From positions 1 through 12,255 of the forward strand of contig NZ_JOAP01000090.1 in NCBI RefSeq assembly GCF_000720475.1: a DNA stretch of 12,255 nucleotides, in the 5' to 3' direction. The DNA comes from Streptomyces aureocirculatus (GTDB lineage Bacteria > Actinomycetota > Actinomycetes > Streptomycetales > Streptomycetaceae). The first letter of the stretch is position 1. Every line of letters starts with the position of its first letter. The translations under genes and the position numbers were made by a program. Positions 1-6,923 of this stretch are shown in pieces. The notes under the pieces are model-generated. The model made no database searches. It was not told the origin of the DNA and saw only the letters and a program-made list of their open reading frames with translations.

Positions 1-86
1 GCCGCTACGAACGCAAGGCCGAGCACTTCCTCGCCTTCACCAGCATCGCCTGCACCCTCATCTGCTACCGCAGACTATCCAAATGA
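1..86 (+). CDS. IS5-family transposase, C-terminal end (partial)
   Basis: The reading frame starting at base 3 gives 27 residues, beginning RYERKAEHF and ending CTLICYRRLSK, then TGA at 84-86. This matches from memory the typical C-terminus of Streptomyces IS5-family (IS427-like) DDE transposases, where RYER-K.. is followed by a short hydrophobic stretch and CYRRL. The start lies outside the window, so integrity of the rest cannot be judged. No terminal inverted repeat could be fixed downstream, but CCAAATGAGA across the stop codon recurs inverted at 1992-2001. The family call rests on a short segment and is moderately sure. Confidence 0.75.
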   Translation, partial: RYERKAEHFLAFTSIACTLICYRRLSK

Positions 87-485
87 GATGGCGTCTTAGC
101 CCGAGGAGGCCCTGCATCGACGGGGACACGACGGGCCCCACTGGATTACGTCCGGCGGGGCTCGCTCTGCCCTTCCTGATTCGCCTTGGGCGCCCGTCGG
201 GGCCTGCTCACCACAGGGTCACCTGCTGGGCTGATGAGCCGGATGCCGGAGGTGCCGTGGCCCGCTGGTCCCCAAGGCCGAGCTCACAGCTCCTGCCGCG
301 GTCGGCCCCCGGGTACGACTACCCGCGAGCCATCAGGGCACTTCGGCAGGTGACGCCGTGCATAGACCATTCGCCAGAGGGACAGGCCGAGTGGAACACC
401 TGATGCCGGGCAGGGGCCCGGTAGGTGCTGGCCAGGAGTGCGTGGTGACGTCTCCTGACAGATCACGGGGAGACAATGTGGCTGA
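87..485. other. No confident gene; imperfect hairpin at 397-427
   Basis: The open frames here have poor, Arg/Pro-rich composition and no recognisable motif. The only structure seen is an interrupted inverted repeat at 397-427 (CACCT..CCGGG, six-base loop, CCCGG..AGGTG), which could be a weak terminator, and a 6-bp repeat GTCTCC/GGAGAC at 450-455 and 469-474. The stretch probably holds the right end of the IS5 element and the lost upstream part of the STAS gene. Confidence 0.4.
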
Positions 486-671
486 TCCTTTGGTCGAGAT
501 GGCCTGAATGTCCTGATGACAGCGCGGAAGCGGACGGATGAGGGTGGGGCCGTGCTGGCGCTGGCGTGTGTGCCCACCCCATTGCGACGCATCCTGCAGA
601 TGACCGGAACGGACCAGGTCCTGCCCATCTACGACACGGTCACTGACGCCGAAGCCGCACTGGGCGGCTGA
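486..671 (+). pseudogene. STAS-domain anti-sigma factor antagonist, C-terminal fragment
   Basis: The frame after a TGA at 483-485 encodes SFGRDGLNVLMTARKRTDE, then ALACVPTPLRRIL, TGTDQVLPIYDTV, and ends at TGA 669-671. This is the second half of a STAS domain: the DxSGLNxL helix that normally carries the phosphorylatable Ser, the V-strand, and the RRIL..TG..LPIYDT end typical of Streptomyces SpoIIAA/RsbV-like proteins. The usual first 50 residues are absent. The key segment reads GRDGLN where a Ser is expected before GLN, so the phospho-site appears lost. An in-frame ATG at 516 could start only a 51-residue stub. It faces the winged-HTH gene and overlaps its end by 32 bases. Family members bind RsbW-like ATPases to release sigma factors, and such an ATPase remnant lies nearby. 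Confidence 0.72.
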
Positions 672-1011
672 GCACTGGGGCGGAGCGGGTGTGACCGGGG
701 TCAGGACCAGGCAGCTCGGCAGGGGCGGTGGCAGCGAGTTCTACCAGGGCACGGACGCGGAGGCCCGATTCCGCAGGGTGCCGCAACGGCTGGTCGAGGT
801 AAAGGGTGTACCGGTTGCGCCGTCCGGCCCGGTGCCGCTGCAGATAGCCGGCCTGTTCGAGGTCGGCGACGATGGCCTGGGCGGTTCGTTCGGTGATCTG
901 GCAGCAGACGGCGATGGTCCGCAGTCGTGCGCTGGGGTCCCGGGCGATGGCCAGCAGGACTCTGGCGTGGTTTGTCAAAAACGTCGACCGCCCATCCTGT
1001 TGGCGATTCAT
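640..1011 (-). CDS. Winged helix-turn-helix transcriptional regulator (MarR/ArsR-like)
   Basis: A 123-residue cytoplasmic protein starting MNRQQDGRSTFLTNH. Residues about 15-75 form a winged HTH: FLTNHARVLLAIARDP (helix 1), LRTIAVCCQI (helix 2), TERTAQAIVADLEQAGYL (recognition helix), then QRHRAGRRNRYTL as the basic wing. This is the familiar short Streptomyces type whose targets are mostly unknown. The ATG at 1011 is chosen because homologous-looking sequence starts there and GAAGGG lies upstream, although the spacing of about 12 nt is long. The frame stays open to 1125, but that extra part overlaps the HATPase remnant. The last ~30 residues are Pro/Arg-rich and overlap the STAS fragment, so the C-terminus may be extended by loss of the native stop. 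Its position between STAS and HATPase remnants suggests one former regulatory locus. Confidence 0.8.
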   Translation of the reverse strand: MNRQQDGRSTFLTNHARVLLAIARDPSARLRTIAVCCQITERTAQAIVADLEQAGYLQRHRAGRRNRYTLYLDQPLRHPAESGLRVRALVELAATAPAELPGPDPGHTRSAPVLSRPVRLRRQ

Positions 1012-1076
1012 CGTGCTCAGACTGCCCTTCTCTGCCCAGAGACCCACGCATACACGGTAAGGAATGCCGGAGATCG

Positions 1077-1524
1077 TTATCCCCATGAGTGACGGGACCC
1101 GGAGCAAGGAGCGGAGCGACGGCAAGAGTGGCTTGCACGGTTTTGCCGCCGCGTGGGTCCGGGATGACCACGAGCTCTTCTGCCAAGTGGTTCACCAGAA
1201 GGAGCCCGCGCCCGGATTCGGCGTCAGGGGCTGGTGTCCGAGCCTGGGGTTGGATGAAGCCGTCGTCGTGGACCTGCACGGTGAGCCGGCTGCCGGACAA
1301 ATGGAGGAAAACGCGACCCTGACCGGTCCCGTGCCGAGCAGCATTGGCCACCAGCTCCGACACCACCAGGTTGGCTTGCCCATACCCTCAGCCGAGCACT
1401 GGTGCCTGGAACTCTGGAGGAAGGCAGTGGCCAGTCGGCGGGCGCGGCTTGCGGACGACAGGTGAAGGGACAGGGCTTACTCGACGCGTGCAGCAGGCCA
1501 CCGGGCGATGCGGGACGCGTACAT
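1077..1524 (-). pseudogene. RsbW-like ATP-binding (HATPase_c) anti-sigma factor, multiply disrupted
   Basis: Pieces of one GHKL ATPase are spread over two frames. ATG at 1524 opens MYASRIARWPAARVE, followed by an in-frame TAA at 1477-1479. The same frame then continues ALSLHLSSASRARRLATAF, the usual N-terminal helix. Near 1380 the frame must shift by one base to reach QANLVVSELVANAARHG (N-box with the Mg-binding Asn), VHDDGF (G1-like), GRGLLLVNHLAEE (G2) and GGKTVQATLAV. After about 1115 the HATPase frame runs on without its own stop through the HTH gene, with shadow-like composition, so a further frameshift or loss of the stop is likely; a TAA in the third frame ends at 1077. Intact relatives bind ATP and sigma factors or STAS antagonists. 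Domain call sure, exact ends uncertain. Confidence 0.78.
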
Positions 1525-2128
1525 GGCGGATCACACTCCCTCCCTGGTGGCGATGCCAAAGCAGGGCAAAGCCAGTTGAGGGGCTTGGCCGTCTTCATAG
1601 TGCTGCCGGCCACCCGTGTTGTAATCAACGGCCCAGACCGGGGCGCATGGGCACCTTCAGTACGCCGGGGCGTGCGCGGAGACAGCGTGGAGGGCATCCG
1701 ACTGGCGCCCGCCCGCAGCGGATCGCTCACTGCGCGGAGGCGCCTCCGGTCTCAGGAACTCGGCAAGGCGAGACCAGAGTGTCACTGGGCGTACAGGGGT
1801 GAGGGGCCAGCGACTCGCGCGGGACGCAGCGTCCGCTTCTGACCTGAACGTCCGTCTGCCCAAGGCGCCAAAGGCACACTTATGCTCGCTGCCGCCCAGG
1901 GCACCCGATGCCCTGCTGACGCGCGTCGGCGCCCACCGGAGTACGGCAACGTGGCGCAGACGCGCGGCGGCATCCGAGTAGTCTCGTTCCGTCTCATTTG
2001 GGACGCCGGTGGCGGGCGGGCGTGACGGGAATTGAGCAGTCACTCCTCGTGGAAACTCATCGCCACCGTCAGTCCCAAGAGGACGGCGGGCAAGGGCAAC
2101 GGGATCACCGTTGCGGTTGGGCCAGGCG
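1525..2128. other. Long stretch without a supportable gene
   Basis: About 600 bases. Frames are open on both strands simply because of high GC, but their translations are Arg/Ala/Pro-rich and lack domains. At 1992-2001 TCTCATTTGG is the reverse complement of CCAAATGAGA at 79-88 (12 of 13 bases match with flanks), which hints at a leftover IS end. Just past the XRE stop, a minus-strand peptide with a hydrophobic run (MIPLPLPAVLLGLTVAMSFH, GTG start) reads to a TGA near 2030, but it is too short to call. Confidence 0.4.
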
Positions 2129-2365
2129 TCAAACCATCATCCCGGCAGGAGTGCGGGCGGCGTCCAGGACTTCGGTCAGCGGCAGTCCCAGGGCTGTGGC
2201 GATCTCGGCCAGCTCTTGCTCAGTGGGAGGAACGGGGCCCCGGGCGCCATCTTGCGCAAACACCTTGATGCGTGGGGTTCGAATACCGGTGCGGCTCGCG
2301 AGAGTCTCCGCCGACAGGTGACGGCGGCGCATAGCTACTTGTAGAAGTTCTCCGAGGTCGGCCAT
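2129..2365 (-). CDS. Small XRE-family helix-turn-helix regulator
   Basis: A 78-residue protein beginning MADLGELLQVAMRRRHLSAE. Residues 4-63 form a Cro/C1-type five-helix HTH: LGELLQVAMRRR (helix 1), SAETLASRTGI (helix 2), RTPRIKVFAQ (recognition helix), an insert GARGPVPPTE, then QELAEIATALGLPLTEVLDAAR, the classic XRE end in which a threshold helix is followed by LGLP. It is a cytoplasmic DNA-binding protein with unknown target. ATG at 2365 is preferred. A GTG three codons upstream (2374) is an alternative, and purine-rich GGGGCAGG precedes both. It follows a small same-strand ORF by about 18 bases, so the two probably share a transcript, but the upstream gene looks broken. Confidence 0.82.
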   Translation of the reverse strand: MADLGELLQVAMRRRHLSAETLASRTGIRTPRIKVFAQDGARGPVPPTEQELAEIATALGLPLTEVLDAARTPAGMMV

Positions 2366-2383
2366 GCAGGGCACCTGCCCCGG

Positions 2384-2744
2384 TCAGCCGCCGTCATACA
2401 TGGGGACACTTTTTTGCAGTGGCGGGGCCAACTCTCCGTGCCGCATTGCCGCGTACACATTCGCGAAGGATTCCCCGCCGGGACAGTCGCACCGCAACTG
2501 ATCAGCTTGGCCGACGCAGTGGGCACCATCTGCGGCAACGAGTTCCGCCACCTGGCCGGGGTAGATCTGCTCGGCGCCACGGAAGCAGTTGCCGTTCTGG
2601 AACACATCCCCCCATTACCGTCTTCGTAGCCGCGCAACGGTGCGCTTGGCCTTTGGAGTTGGCATGCCAGCGAGGCCCGTCCAGCAGGTACCGTCCCAGT
2701 TCGCACAGCAAACCCCAGGGAAGCCCGCTCGCCGCCGGCCCCAT
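2384..2744 (-). pseudogene. Small unknown gene, apparently split by a frameshift at a G6 tract
   Basis: Function not recognised. Reading minus strand, ATG at 2744 opens MGPAASGLPWGLLCELGRY, then LLDGPRWHANSKGQAHRCA and ATKTVMGG. After six consecutive G (2608-2613 on plus as C6) this frame turns Arg/Trp/Pro-rich. One base away, VFQNGNCFRGAEQIYPGQV, AELVAADGAHCVGQADQLRC and CDCPGGESFANVYAAMRHG read to TGA at 2384. Removing one G would join them into about 117 residues, or give the second part its own ATG start (MGDVFQ). As it stands, the second part has only a GTG (2605) directly behind the G-run and an in-frame TAA at 2617. The plus strand of 2414-2629 shows about equal third-position GC bias, so even the strand is not certain. 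It lies directly upstream of the XRE gene. Confidence 0.4.
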
Positions 2745-2877
2745 CGCCCTCGACGCCTACGTCCCGACCGGTCTCAACACTGCCCCCGGCCGTCCGGTGA
2801 TGCCTTCGAGGAAGACGTGCTCGGCTTCGCCGATCTCGTGGACCGGCTGAGCCAGCACGATCGGGTTCAGCTCTCAT
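2722..2877 (+). other. Coding-like fragment with a frame change, unidentified
   Basis: Two adjacent stretches have Streptomyces-like codon use and normal protein composition: SPLAAGPIALDAYVPTGLN plus TAPGRP in the frame of 2722, then, one base off from 2799, DAFEEDVLGFADLVDRLSQH plus DRVQLS. Together they look like one decayed plus-strand gene with a frameshift near 2797. I do not recognise the family, and no start or stop can be assigned. It overlaps by a few codons the start of the minus-strand small ORF, so one of the two calls may be wrong. Confidence 0.25.
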
Positions 2878-3016
2878 GCGATCATCGTAACTTTCCTGCC
2901 CTCCAGGAGCCGGCTCCGCCTATGACTCACGGGCGTCTACAGAACGAAACATCCGTAAGCGCCACGCGCCTGGGAAGACTTGTTTTCGTCCCGCCGTGCG
3001 CGGTTACCCGCCTGGC

Positions 3017-4114
3017 ATGGCAGGCACACCGGAGTCAGACGAGCACCGAAACGAACCCGGCTGTCGCAACGGCACCGATCACGTCGGGGAGCGCACGAAC
3101 GCAGAACCCGACGATCGCCAGGGAGTGGACAGCGTTGGGCCGGGTCCGGCGGTGGAGCGCAATGCTCCCGACGAACCGACTTCCATGCCGAAGCAGTCGT
3201 GGTGGACAGTGCTGAAGCGCACGGTGAAAGAGTTCAAGGACGATGAGCTCGCCGACCGGGCTGCGGCACTCACCTACTACGGGGTCCTCTCGCTGTTTCC
3301 TGCTCTGCTCATACTGGTGTCCCTGCTGGGGATCGCGGGTAAGTCCGCCACCCAACAGGTGATGGACAACCTCCAAAACCTCGCCCCCGGCCCGGCCCGG
3401 GACATCATTTCCAACGCCGTGCAGCAACTGCAGGGCAAGGGGGGCACCGGTTCGCTCATGGCGATCGTGGGTCTGGTGCTGGCGGTGTGGTCGGCATCCG
3501 GTTACATTGCGGCGTTCATCCGGACGTCCAACGCCGTCTATGACATGCCCGAAGGCCGCCCCGCGTGGAAGATTCTGCCGCTGCGGCTGGTGCTGACGGT
3601 GGTCCTGATGGTGCTGGCGGTCGGCAGCGCGCTGATCGTGGTGTTCACCGGGCCCCTCGCCCAGCGGACCGGCAGCGCGCTCGGCGTCGGGGACACTGCC
3701 ATGACGGTATGGTCGATCGCCAAGTGGCCGGTTCTGGTCTTGCTGGTCACGATGATGATCGCGATCCTTTACTGGGCAGCGCCCAACGCCAGGGGCCGTG
3801 GGTTCAGGTGGGTGACACCGGGCAGCTTGCTGGCGCTGCTGCTGTGGATGGTCGCCTCCGCCGGTTTCGCCTTGTACGTGGCCAACTTCGCGTCGTACAA
3901 CAAGACGTACGGCACCCTGGCAGGCGTCATCATCTTCCTGGTGTGGCTGTGGATCACCAACCTCGCGGTTCTTCTCGGCCTGGAATTCGACGCGGAGATG
4001 GTACGCCAGCGCGCCATCGACGGAGGCCACCCCGAGGCCGAGGAACCGTACGTCGAGCCGCGCGACACCGCCAAATGGACCGAGGAGGACCGTCGGCGCC
4101 TCGACCGAGCCTGA
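3017..4114 (+). CDS. YihY/virulence factor BrkB family membrane protein
   Basis: A 365-residue inner-membrane protein. The first ~65 residues are polar and probably disordered. The YihY core begins WWTVLKRTVKEFKDDELADR, then AALTYYGVLSLFPALLILVS, which is the family signature. Six membrane segments follow at roughly 85-108, 143-165, 190-213, 233-255, 265-290 and 298-323, with the conserved Y(N)KTYGTLAGV motif before the last and a cytosolic acidic tail (about 325-365). Despite the old 'ribonuclease BN' label, the family is a membrane protein of uncertain role, possibly transport or envelope stress. ATG at 3017 is chosen; GTG at 2996 is in frame, and neither has a clear Shine-Dalgarno. The next gene starts about 90 bases on, so PAP2 is probably co-transcribed. 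A large open frame exists antisense and is a shadow. Confidence 0.9.
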   Translation: MAGTPESDEHRNEPGCRNGTDHVGERTNAEPDDRQGVDSVGPGPAVERNAPDEPTSMPKQSWWTVLKRTVKEFKDDELADRAAALTYYGVLSLFPALLILVSLLGIAGKSATQQVMDNLQNLAPGPARDIISNAVQQLQGKGGTGSLMAIVGLVLAVWSASGYIAAFIRTSNAVYDMPEGRPAWKILPLRLVLTVVLMVLAVGSALIVVFTGPLAQRTGSALGVGDTAMTVWSIAKWPVLVLLVTMMIAILYWAAPNARGRGFRWVTPGSLLALLLWMVASAGFALYVANFASYNKTYGTLAGVIIFLVWLWITNLAVLLGLEFDAEMVRQRAIDGGHPEAEEPYVEPRDTAKWTEEDRRRLDRA

Positions 4115-4202
4115 GAACACAGCCGTGCCTGTCCGACCGGTTCAGTAAGTGAAGGCAGGCCCTCTGGTGCATGAGCGAGACGGCGAGGGGAACCTGCCGT
4201 AC

Positions 4203-4751
4203 ATGATCGACCTGGCTGATCTCAAAGAAGGCGATCGTCGCCTGACCCGTCGCATGGCGCTGTGGACAGCGCCCCTGGCGCGACAGGTGCTGCCTGCGGT
4301 GGAGTCGGCGGCCGAACGCACCAAGCTGTGGTGGGCCGCGGCGGCGGCCATGGCCGCCGCGGGCGGTTACCCGGAGAGAAAGGCCGCGGTCGCGGGACTG
4401 GCCAGTATGGGCATGGCGGAGCTGGCGTCCAACGCGGTGTGCAAGGAGCTTTACGAGCGGCGCAGGCCGCCCAAGGAGCTGATCCCTCATGAGGGAGTTC
4501 ACGACCGGCCGGACAGTTCTTCCTTTCCCTCGGGGCACACCGCCGCCGCCGTCGGTTTCACCGCTGCCGTCGTCGCGGTCTGCCCAGCATGGGGCGTCGC
4601 CTGCGCTGTTCCAGCGGTAGCGGTAGCGGTCGAGCGGGTGCACTCGGGGGCTCACTATCCCAGCGACGTGGCCGCTGGCGCCGTCATAGGGCTGACCAGC
4701 GCCCGGCTGACCCGCCGACTACCCAGGTTGCTGCTGCGCCGCCTGCTGTGA
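4203..4751 (+). CDS. PAP2-family phosphatase (lipid phosphatase-like), membrane
   Basis: 182 residues from ATG 4203, preceded by GAGGGGAA at good distance; GTG 4149 would add 18 residues but lacks a ribosome site. All three PAP2 motifs are seen: K(x6)RP as KELYERRRP (residues 81-89), PSGH within SFPSGHTAA (109-112), and R-x5-H-x3-D as ERVHSGAHYPSD (R145, H151, D155). His112 and His151 are the expected catalytic histidines and Asp155 the orienting residue. The Ser normally before the third-motif Arg is Glu here. Hydrophobic segments at about 47-75, 115-143 and 150-166 fit a membrane enzyme acting on a lipid or isoprenyl phosphate; the substrate is not deducible. The layout after the YihY protein suggests an envelope-related operon. 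Confidence 0.9.
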   Translation: MIDLADLKEGDRRLTRRMALWTAPLARQVLPAVESAAERTKLWWAAAAAMAAAGGYPERKAAVAGLASMGMAELASNAVCKELYERRRPPKELIPHEGVHDRPDSSSFPSGHTAAAVGFTAAVVAVCPAWGVACAVPAVAVAVERVHSGAHYPSDVAAGAVIGLTSARLTRRLPRLLLRRLL

Positions 4752-4851
4752 GATGCCGATCGTGAGAGGCGGGTGGGATGGCTCGTTCTGCTGGGGATAC
4801 ACGCTGCGGTGCTGCGGTGACAGGACCAGGACAAACTCGGAGGTACAGGCG

Positions 4852-5031
4852 ATAGCAACGCGCTATTGGGTCCTGCGTCAGCCTGGCAAGGGGTACCATT
4901 TCGTGCTGATCGTGACGAACGGACAGGTCGTCGCCACCAGCGAGCACTACGAAAGCCACCGTGCCCGCCTGAACGGCACCGGCTCGGTCAAGCGCAACGC
5001 CGGAGCCCCACACAGGACGTCCCGGTGGTGA
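4852..5031 (+). CDS. YegP/DUF1508 family protein with apparent ATA start codon
   Basis: A short protein with one DUF1508 repeat: ATRYWVLRQPGKGYHFVLIV, then TNGQVVATSEHYESHRARLN and GTGSVKRNAGAP. The GxYHFxL, NGQVxxxSExY, and SVxxNA positions are the family hallmarks; function is unknown, and E. coli YegP has two such repeats. A strong Shine-Dalgarno GGAGG (4839-4843) sits 8 nt before codon 4852, exactly where an ATG would be expected, but the codon is ATA. The frame is open upstream to an ATG at 4753, yet that extra part (Cys/Arg/Trp-rich) does not look coding. Thus either the start has mutated (ATG to ATA) and the gene is silent or weak, or translation begins elsewhere. The last residues PHRTSRW may also be off-frame. 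It follows PAP2 on the same strand. Confidence 0.65.
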   Translation: MATRYWVLRQPGKGYHFVLIVTNGQVVATSEHYESHRARLNGTGSVKRNAGAPHRTSRW

Positions 5032-5109
5032 GAGCAAGCGGAGTTGAGCACAATCAAATGCAGCCCCTTGTTAGGGTAGAGACCAGAAAAGGCGGCGGCG
5101 TTCCTTGCG

Positions 5110-5574
5110 TTGCAGGCCCTCGTGGTCATGGCAATCGCCGCGCTGGTCCTGGTACTGCCGGTGTGGGCGTCGGTGCCGATCGTGTGCGGCGTGCGCGTGG
5201 TGATCGCCGCGGTCCTGGCCCTGACCGGCAAGAAACAGGTCGCCCACGCCGCTCCGCCCACAACCGTGAGAGCGATCGACAGCATTAAGGCCGACGTGGC
5301 CGAGATCAAGGACGAAGCGGCCGAGGCCCTGCGGGTGGCACAGGACAAGCTTCCCGACCCGGTAGCCGAGAAGGCCAGTCAGGCAAAGGAACCGATCACC
5401 CGCGCCGCAGCGACGGTGGCCAGCAAGCTCCGGGAAAAGACATCCCAGGTCCTCAGCAACAGGGCCAGTCAGGTCACGCAGGCCGCGCGCCAGCGGCGCG
5501 GACCCTTGCTGCTGGCGGCCGCAGATGTGGCCCTGATCCTGGTCAAGAAGCGCTGCGGCAGGAGCCGCCGATAA
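5110..5574 (+). pseudogene. Holin-family/DUF3618-like membrane protein, N-terminus missing
   Basis: The frame encodes ALQALVVMAIAALVLVLPVW, ASVPIVCGVRVVIAAVLALT, then GKKQVAHAAPP and KADVAEIKDEAAEAL. This is the second half of the actinobacterial 'phage holin family' (Phage_holin_3_6-like) proteins: second hydrophobic hairpin, GKKQ turn, and KADVxEIK helix. The tail (about residues 70-154) is an Ala/Lys/Gln-rich helical stretch ending RRGPLLLAAADVALILVKKR, resembling DUF3618-type anchors. The usual ~65-residue amphipathic N-terminus and first membrane segment are absent, and a TAG lies in frame at about 5069-5071. Only a TTG (5110) is available as start, without a clear ribosome site. Probably a truncated gene; a short functional form cannot be excluded. 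A strong palindrome lies 24 bases after the stop. Confidence 0.65.
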
Positions 5575-5597
5575 ACCCTCCAAGATCGCCTACACGC

Positions 5598-5616
5598 CCG
5601 CGGGTCTGACCCGCGG
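5598..5616 (+). terminator. GC-rich hairpin after the holin-family gene
   Basis: CCGCGGGTC at 5598-5606 and its exact reverse complement GACCCGCGG at 5608-5616 form a near-perfect palindrome. In RNA the stem would be about 7 bp with a 5-base loop. It lies just after the TAA at 5572-5574. There is no U-run, as is common in actinomycete terminators. Its last bases abut the IS701-like remnant. Confidence 0.6.
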
Positions 5617-5731
5617 CGAGCAGTCATCTTGGGTTCCCAGCAAAGCAATTGACACCTGCTACCGGCCTACGGCCAACCTGCACCGCCGTCAACCCACACG
5701 ACCACCGGATTCAACGAACTGCCGGTAAACG
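5614..5731 (-). repeat. IS701-like left end, inverted copy 1, split by a 34-bp segment
   Basis: Bases 5614-5676 are the reverse complement of 9712-9774 with three mismatches, and 5711-5731 is the reverse complement of 9691-9711 with one mismatch. Between them, 5677-5710 (34 bases) is absent from the other copy. Read on minus, the block holds the IS left end, the leader CAATTGCTTTGCTGGG and the first five codons of an IS701-like transposase (ATG ACT GCT CGC CGC), after which similarity stops. The element is therefore truncated almost at its start codon and abuts the holin-gene terminator. The IS110 reading frame runs through the 5711-5731 part and stops inside the 34-bp segment. Confidence 0.8.
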
Positions 5732-6923
5732 CACGCAACCACGGGTGGGGCGGTGGTGAAGGGGCGTTTGTCCCGCAGCATGGCCCACAGGACGTCGACT
5801 CTGCGGCGGGCCAGGGACAGGACCGCCTGGGTGTGGACGAGGCCCTCGGCGCGCTTCTTCCTGTAGGACTCCTGCGAGGGACCTGGCATCCGCATGGCCG
5901 TCTGAGCGGACATGTAGAAGACCCAGCGCAATCGCCGGTTGTAGTGCTTCGGACGGTGCATGTTGCCGCTCTTGCGGCCCGAGTCGCGCGGCACTGGTGC
6001 AAGGCCCGCATGGGCCGCCAGGTGGCCAGCATCTCTGTGACGGGACATGTCGCCGACGATGGCCAGCAGTTCGGCGCCGAGGATCGGGCCCATACCGGGC
6101 ATGGACTCGATGATTTCGGCGCGTTCGTCGGTGCGGAACAGGGCGGTGATGTCCTTGTCGTTCGTCTTGATCCGCTCGTCCAGCTCCAGGATCTGATGGG
6201 CAAGCTCCCGGGCCAGCTTGGCCGCGCGGGGCTCTCCGGGCAGGACCGTGTGCTGCGAAGCGGCGGCTTGCACGGCGATCTTGGCGAAGTCCTCCACATT
6301 GCGCACTTGGCGGCGGGCCAGCCATGCCGTCAGTCTTTTGACGCCGATACGCCGCAGCGATGCTGGCGTCTGGTAGCCGGTCAGCAGGATCAGGGCGGGC
6401 CGCTTGGAGTAGTCGAACGCGGCCTCCAGGGCGGGGCAGATGCCGACGAGGACGTCTCGCAGCCGGTTGATCATGCGTACCTGGTCGGCGATGAGATCTC
6501 GGCGGTAGCCGATGAGGAGCTGAAGCTCGCACGTCATCTCCACCGAGGGCTCGACTGGCCGGAAGTCCTGCCGCATCCGTGCGAGGTCGGCGATGATCCG
6601 GGCGTCCTTCGGTCAGTCTTGCCCTCACCGCGGTAGGCGCCTGACATGCGGTTCACCGTCTTGCCGGGGATGTAGACTACCGGCTGTCCATGCGCGAGCA
6701 GGAGGACCAGCGACGGGCTGGACGTGCGGCTGGAGATGTCCACTGCCCAGCGGACCTCGTCCGCGATCGCTAATGCTGCGGCGATCAGGGCCAGGATCGC
6801 TTCCTCGTCGTTCAGGACCTTCCGCGACAGGAGCCGGTCGCCCTCGCCGTCGATCACCGCCGCCCAGTGGTGACCCTTGCCGGCATCGATGCCGACCCAG
6901 ATTCGCTGATGTTTTGTGCTCAA
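5689..6923 (-). pseudogene. IS110-family transposase (DEDD recombinase), frameshifted
   Basis: The N-terminal part starts at TTG 6923 with GAGGA about 8 bases upstream: MSTKHQRIWVGIDAGKGHHW, WAVDISSRTSS, VVYIPGKTVNRMSGAYRGEG and KTD. Near 6605 the frame breaks. One added base turns GAC CGA AGG ACG into GAC CGA AAG GAC and gives KTDRKDARIIADLARMRQDF. The C-terminal part (from about 6600 to 5689) has the Tnp_20 core MPGMGPILGAELLAIVGD, HAGLAPVPRDSG with the candidate catalytic Ser, and the basic helix PKHYNRRLRWVFYMSA. RuvC-like acidic residues are D13, D62, D104 and, after the shift, D107. The break thus falls between the third and fourth catalytic acids. The natural C-terminus probably ends near PPVVA; the last 15 residues read into the flanking IS remnant. 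No functional transposase is expected unless the frame is rescued. Confidence 0.9.

Noticed and set aside
83..403. 106-residue plus-strand frame after the IS5 end
   Set aside because: No ribosome site, biased composition, no motif.
701..1113. C-terminal continuation of the HATPase frame through the HTH gene
   Set aside because: Arg/Pro/His-rich and domain-free; it reads the HTH gene out of frame and exists only because the native stop is lost.
1657..2043. 128-residue minus-strand frame in the gene-free stretch
   Set aside because: Composition and codon use not protein-like; other frames are equally open.
3035..4120. Long minus-strand open frame antisense to the YihY gene
   Set aside because: His/Arg/Gln-rich composition and no motif; it is the usual high-GC shadow of the membrane-protein frame.
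4753..4851. N-terminal extension of the YegP frame from ATG 4753
   Set aside because: Cys/Trp/Arg-rich, unlike the family, and directly overlaps the PAP2 end; the ribosome site points to codon 4852.
5833..6636. 267-residue plus-strand frame antisense to the IS110 transposase
   Set aside because: It mirrors the transposase codons; Gly/Asp/Val/Leu-rich with no recognisable family.
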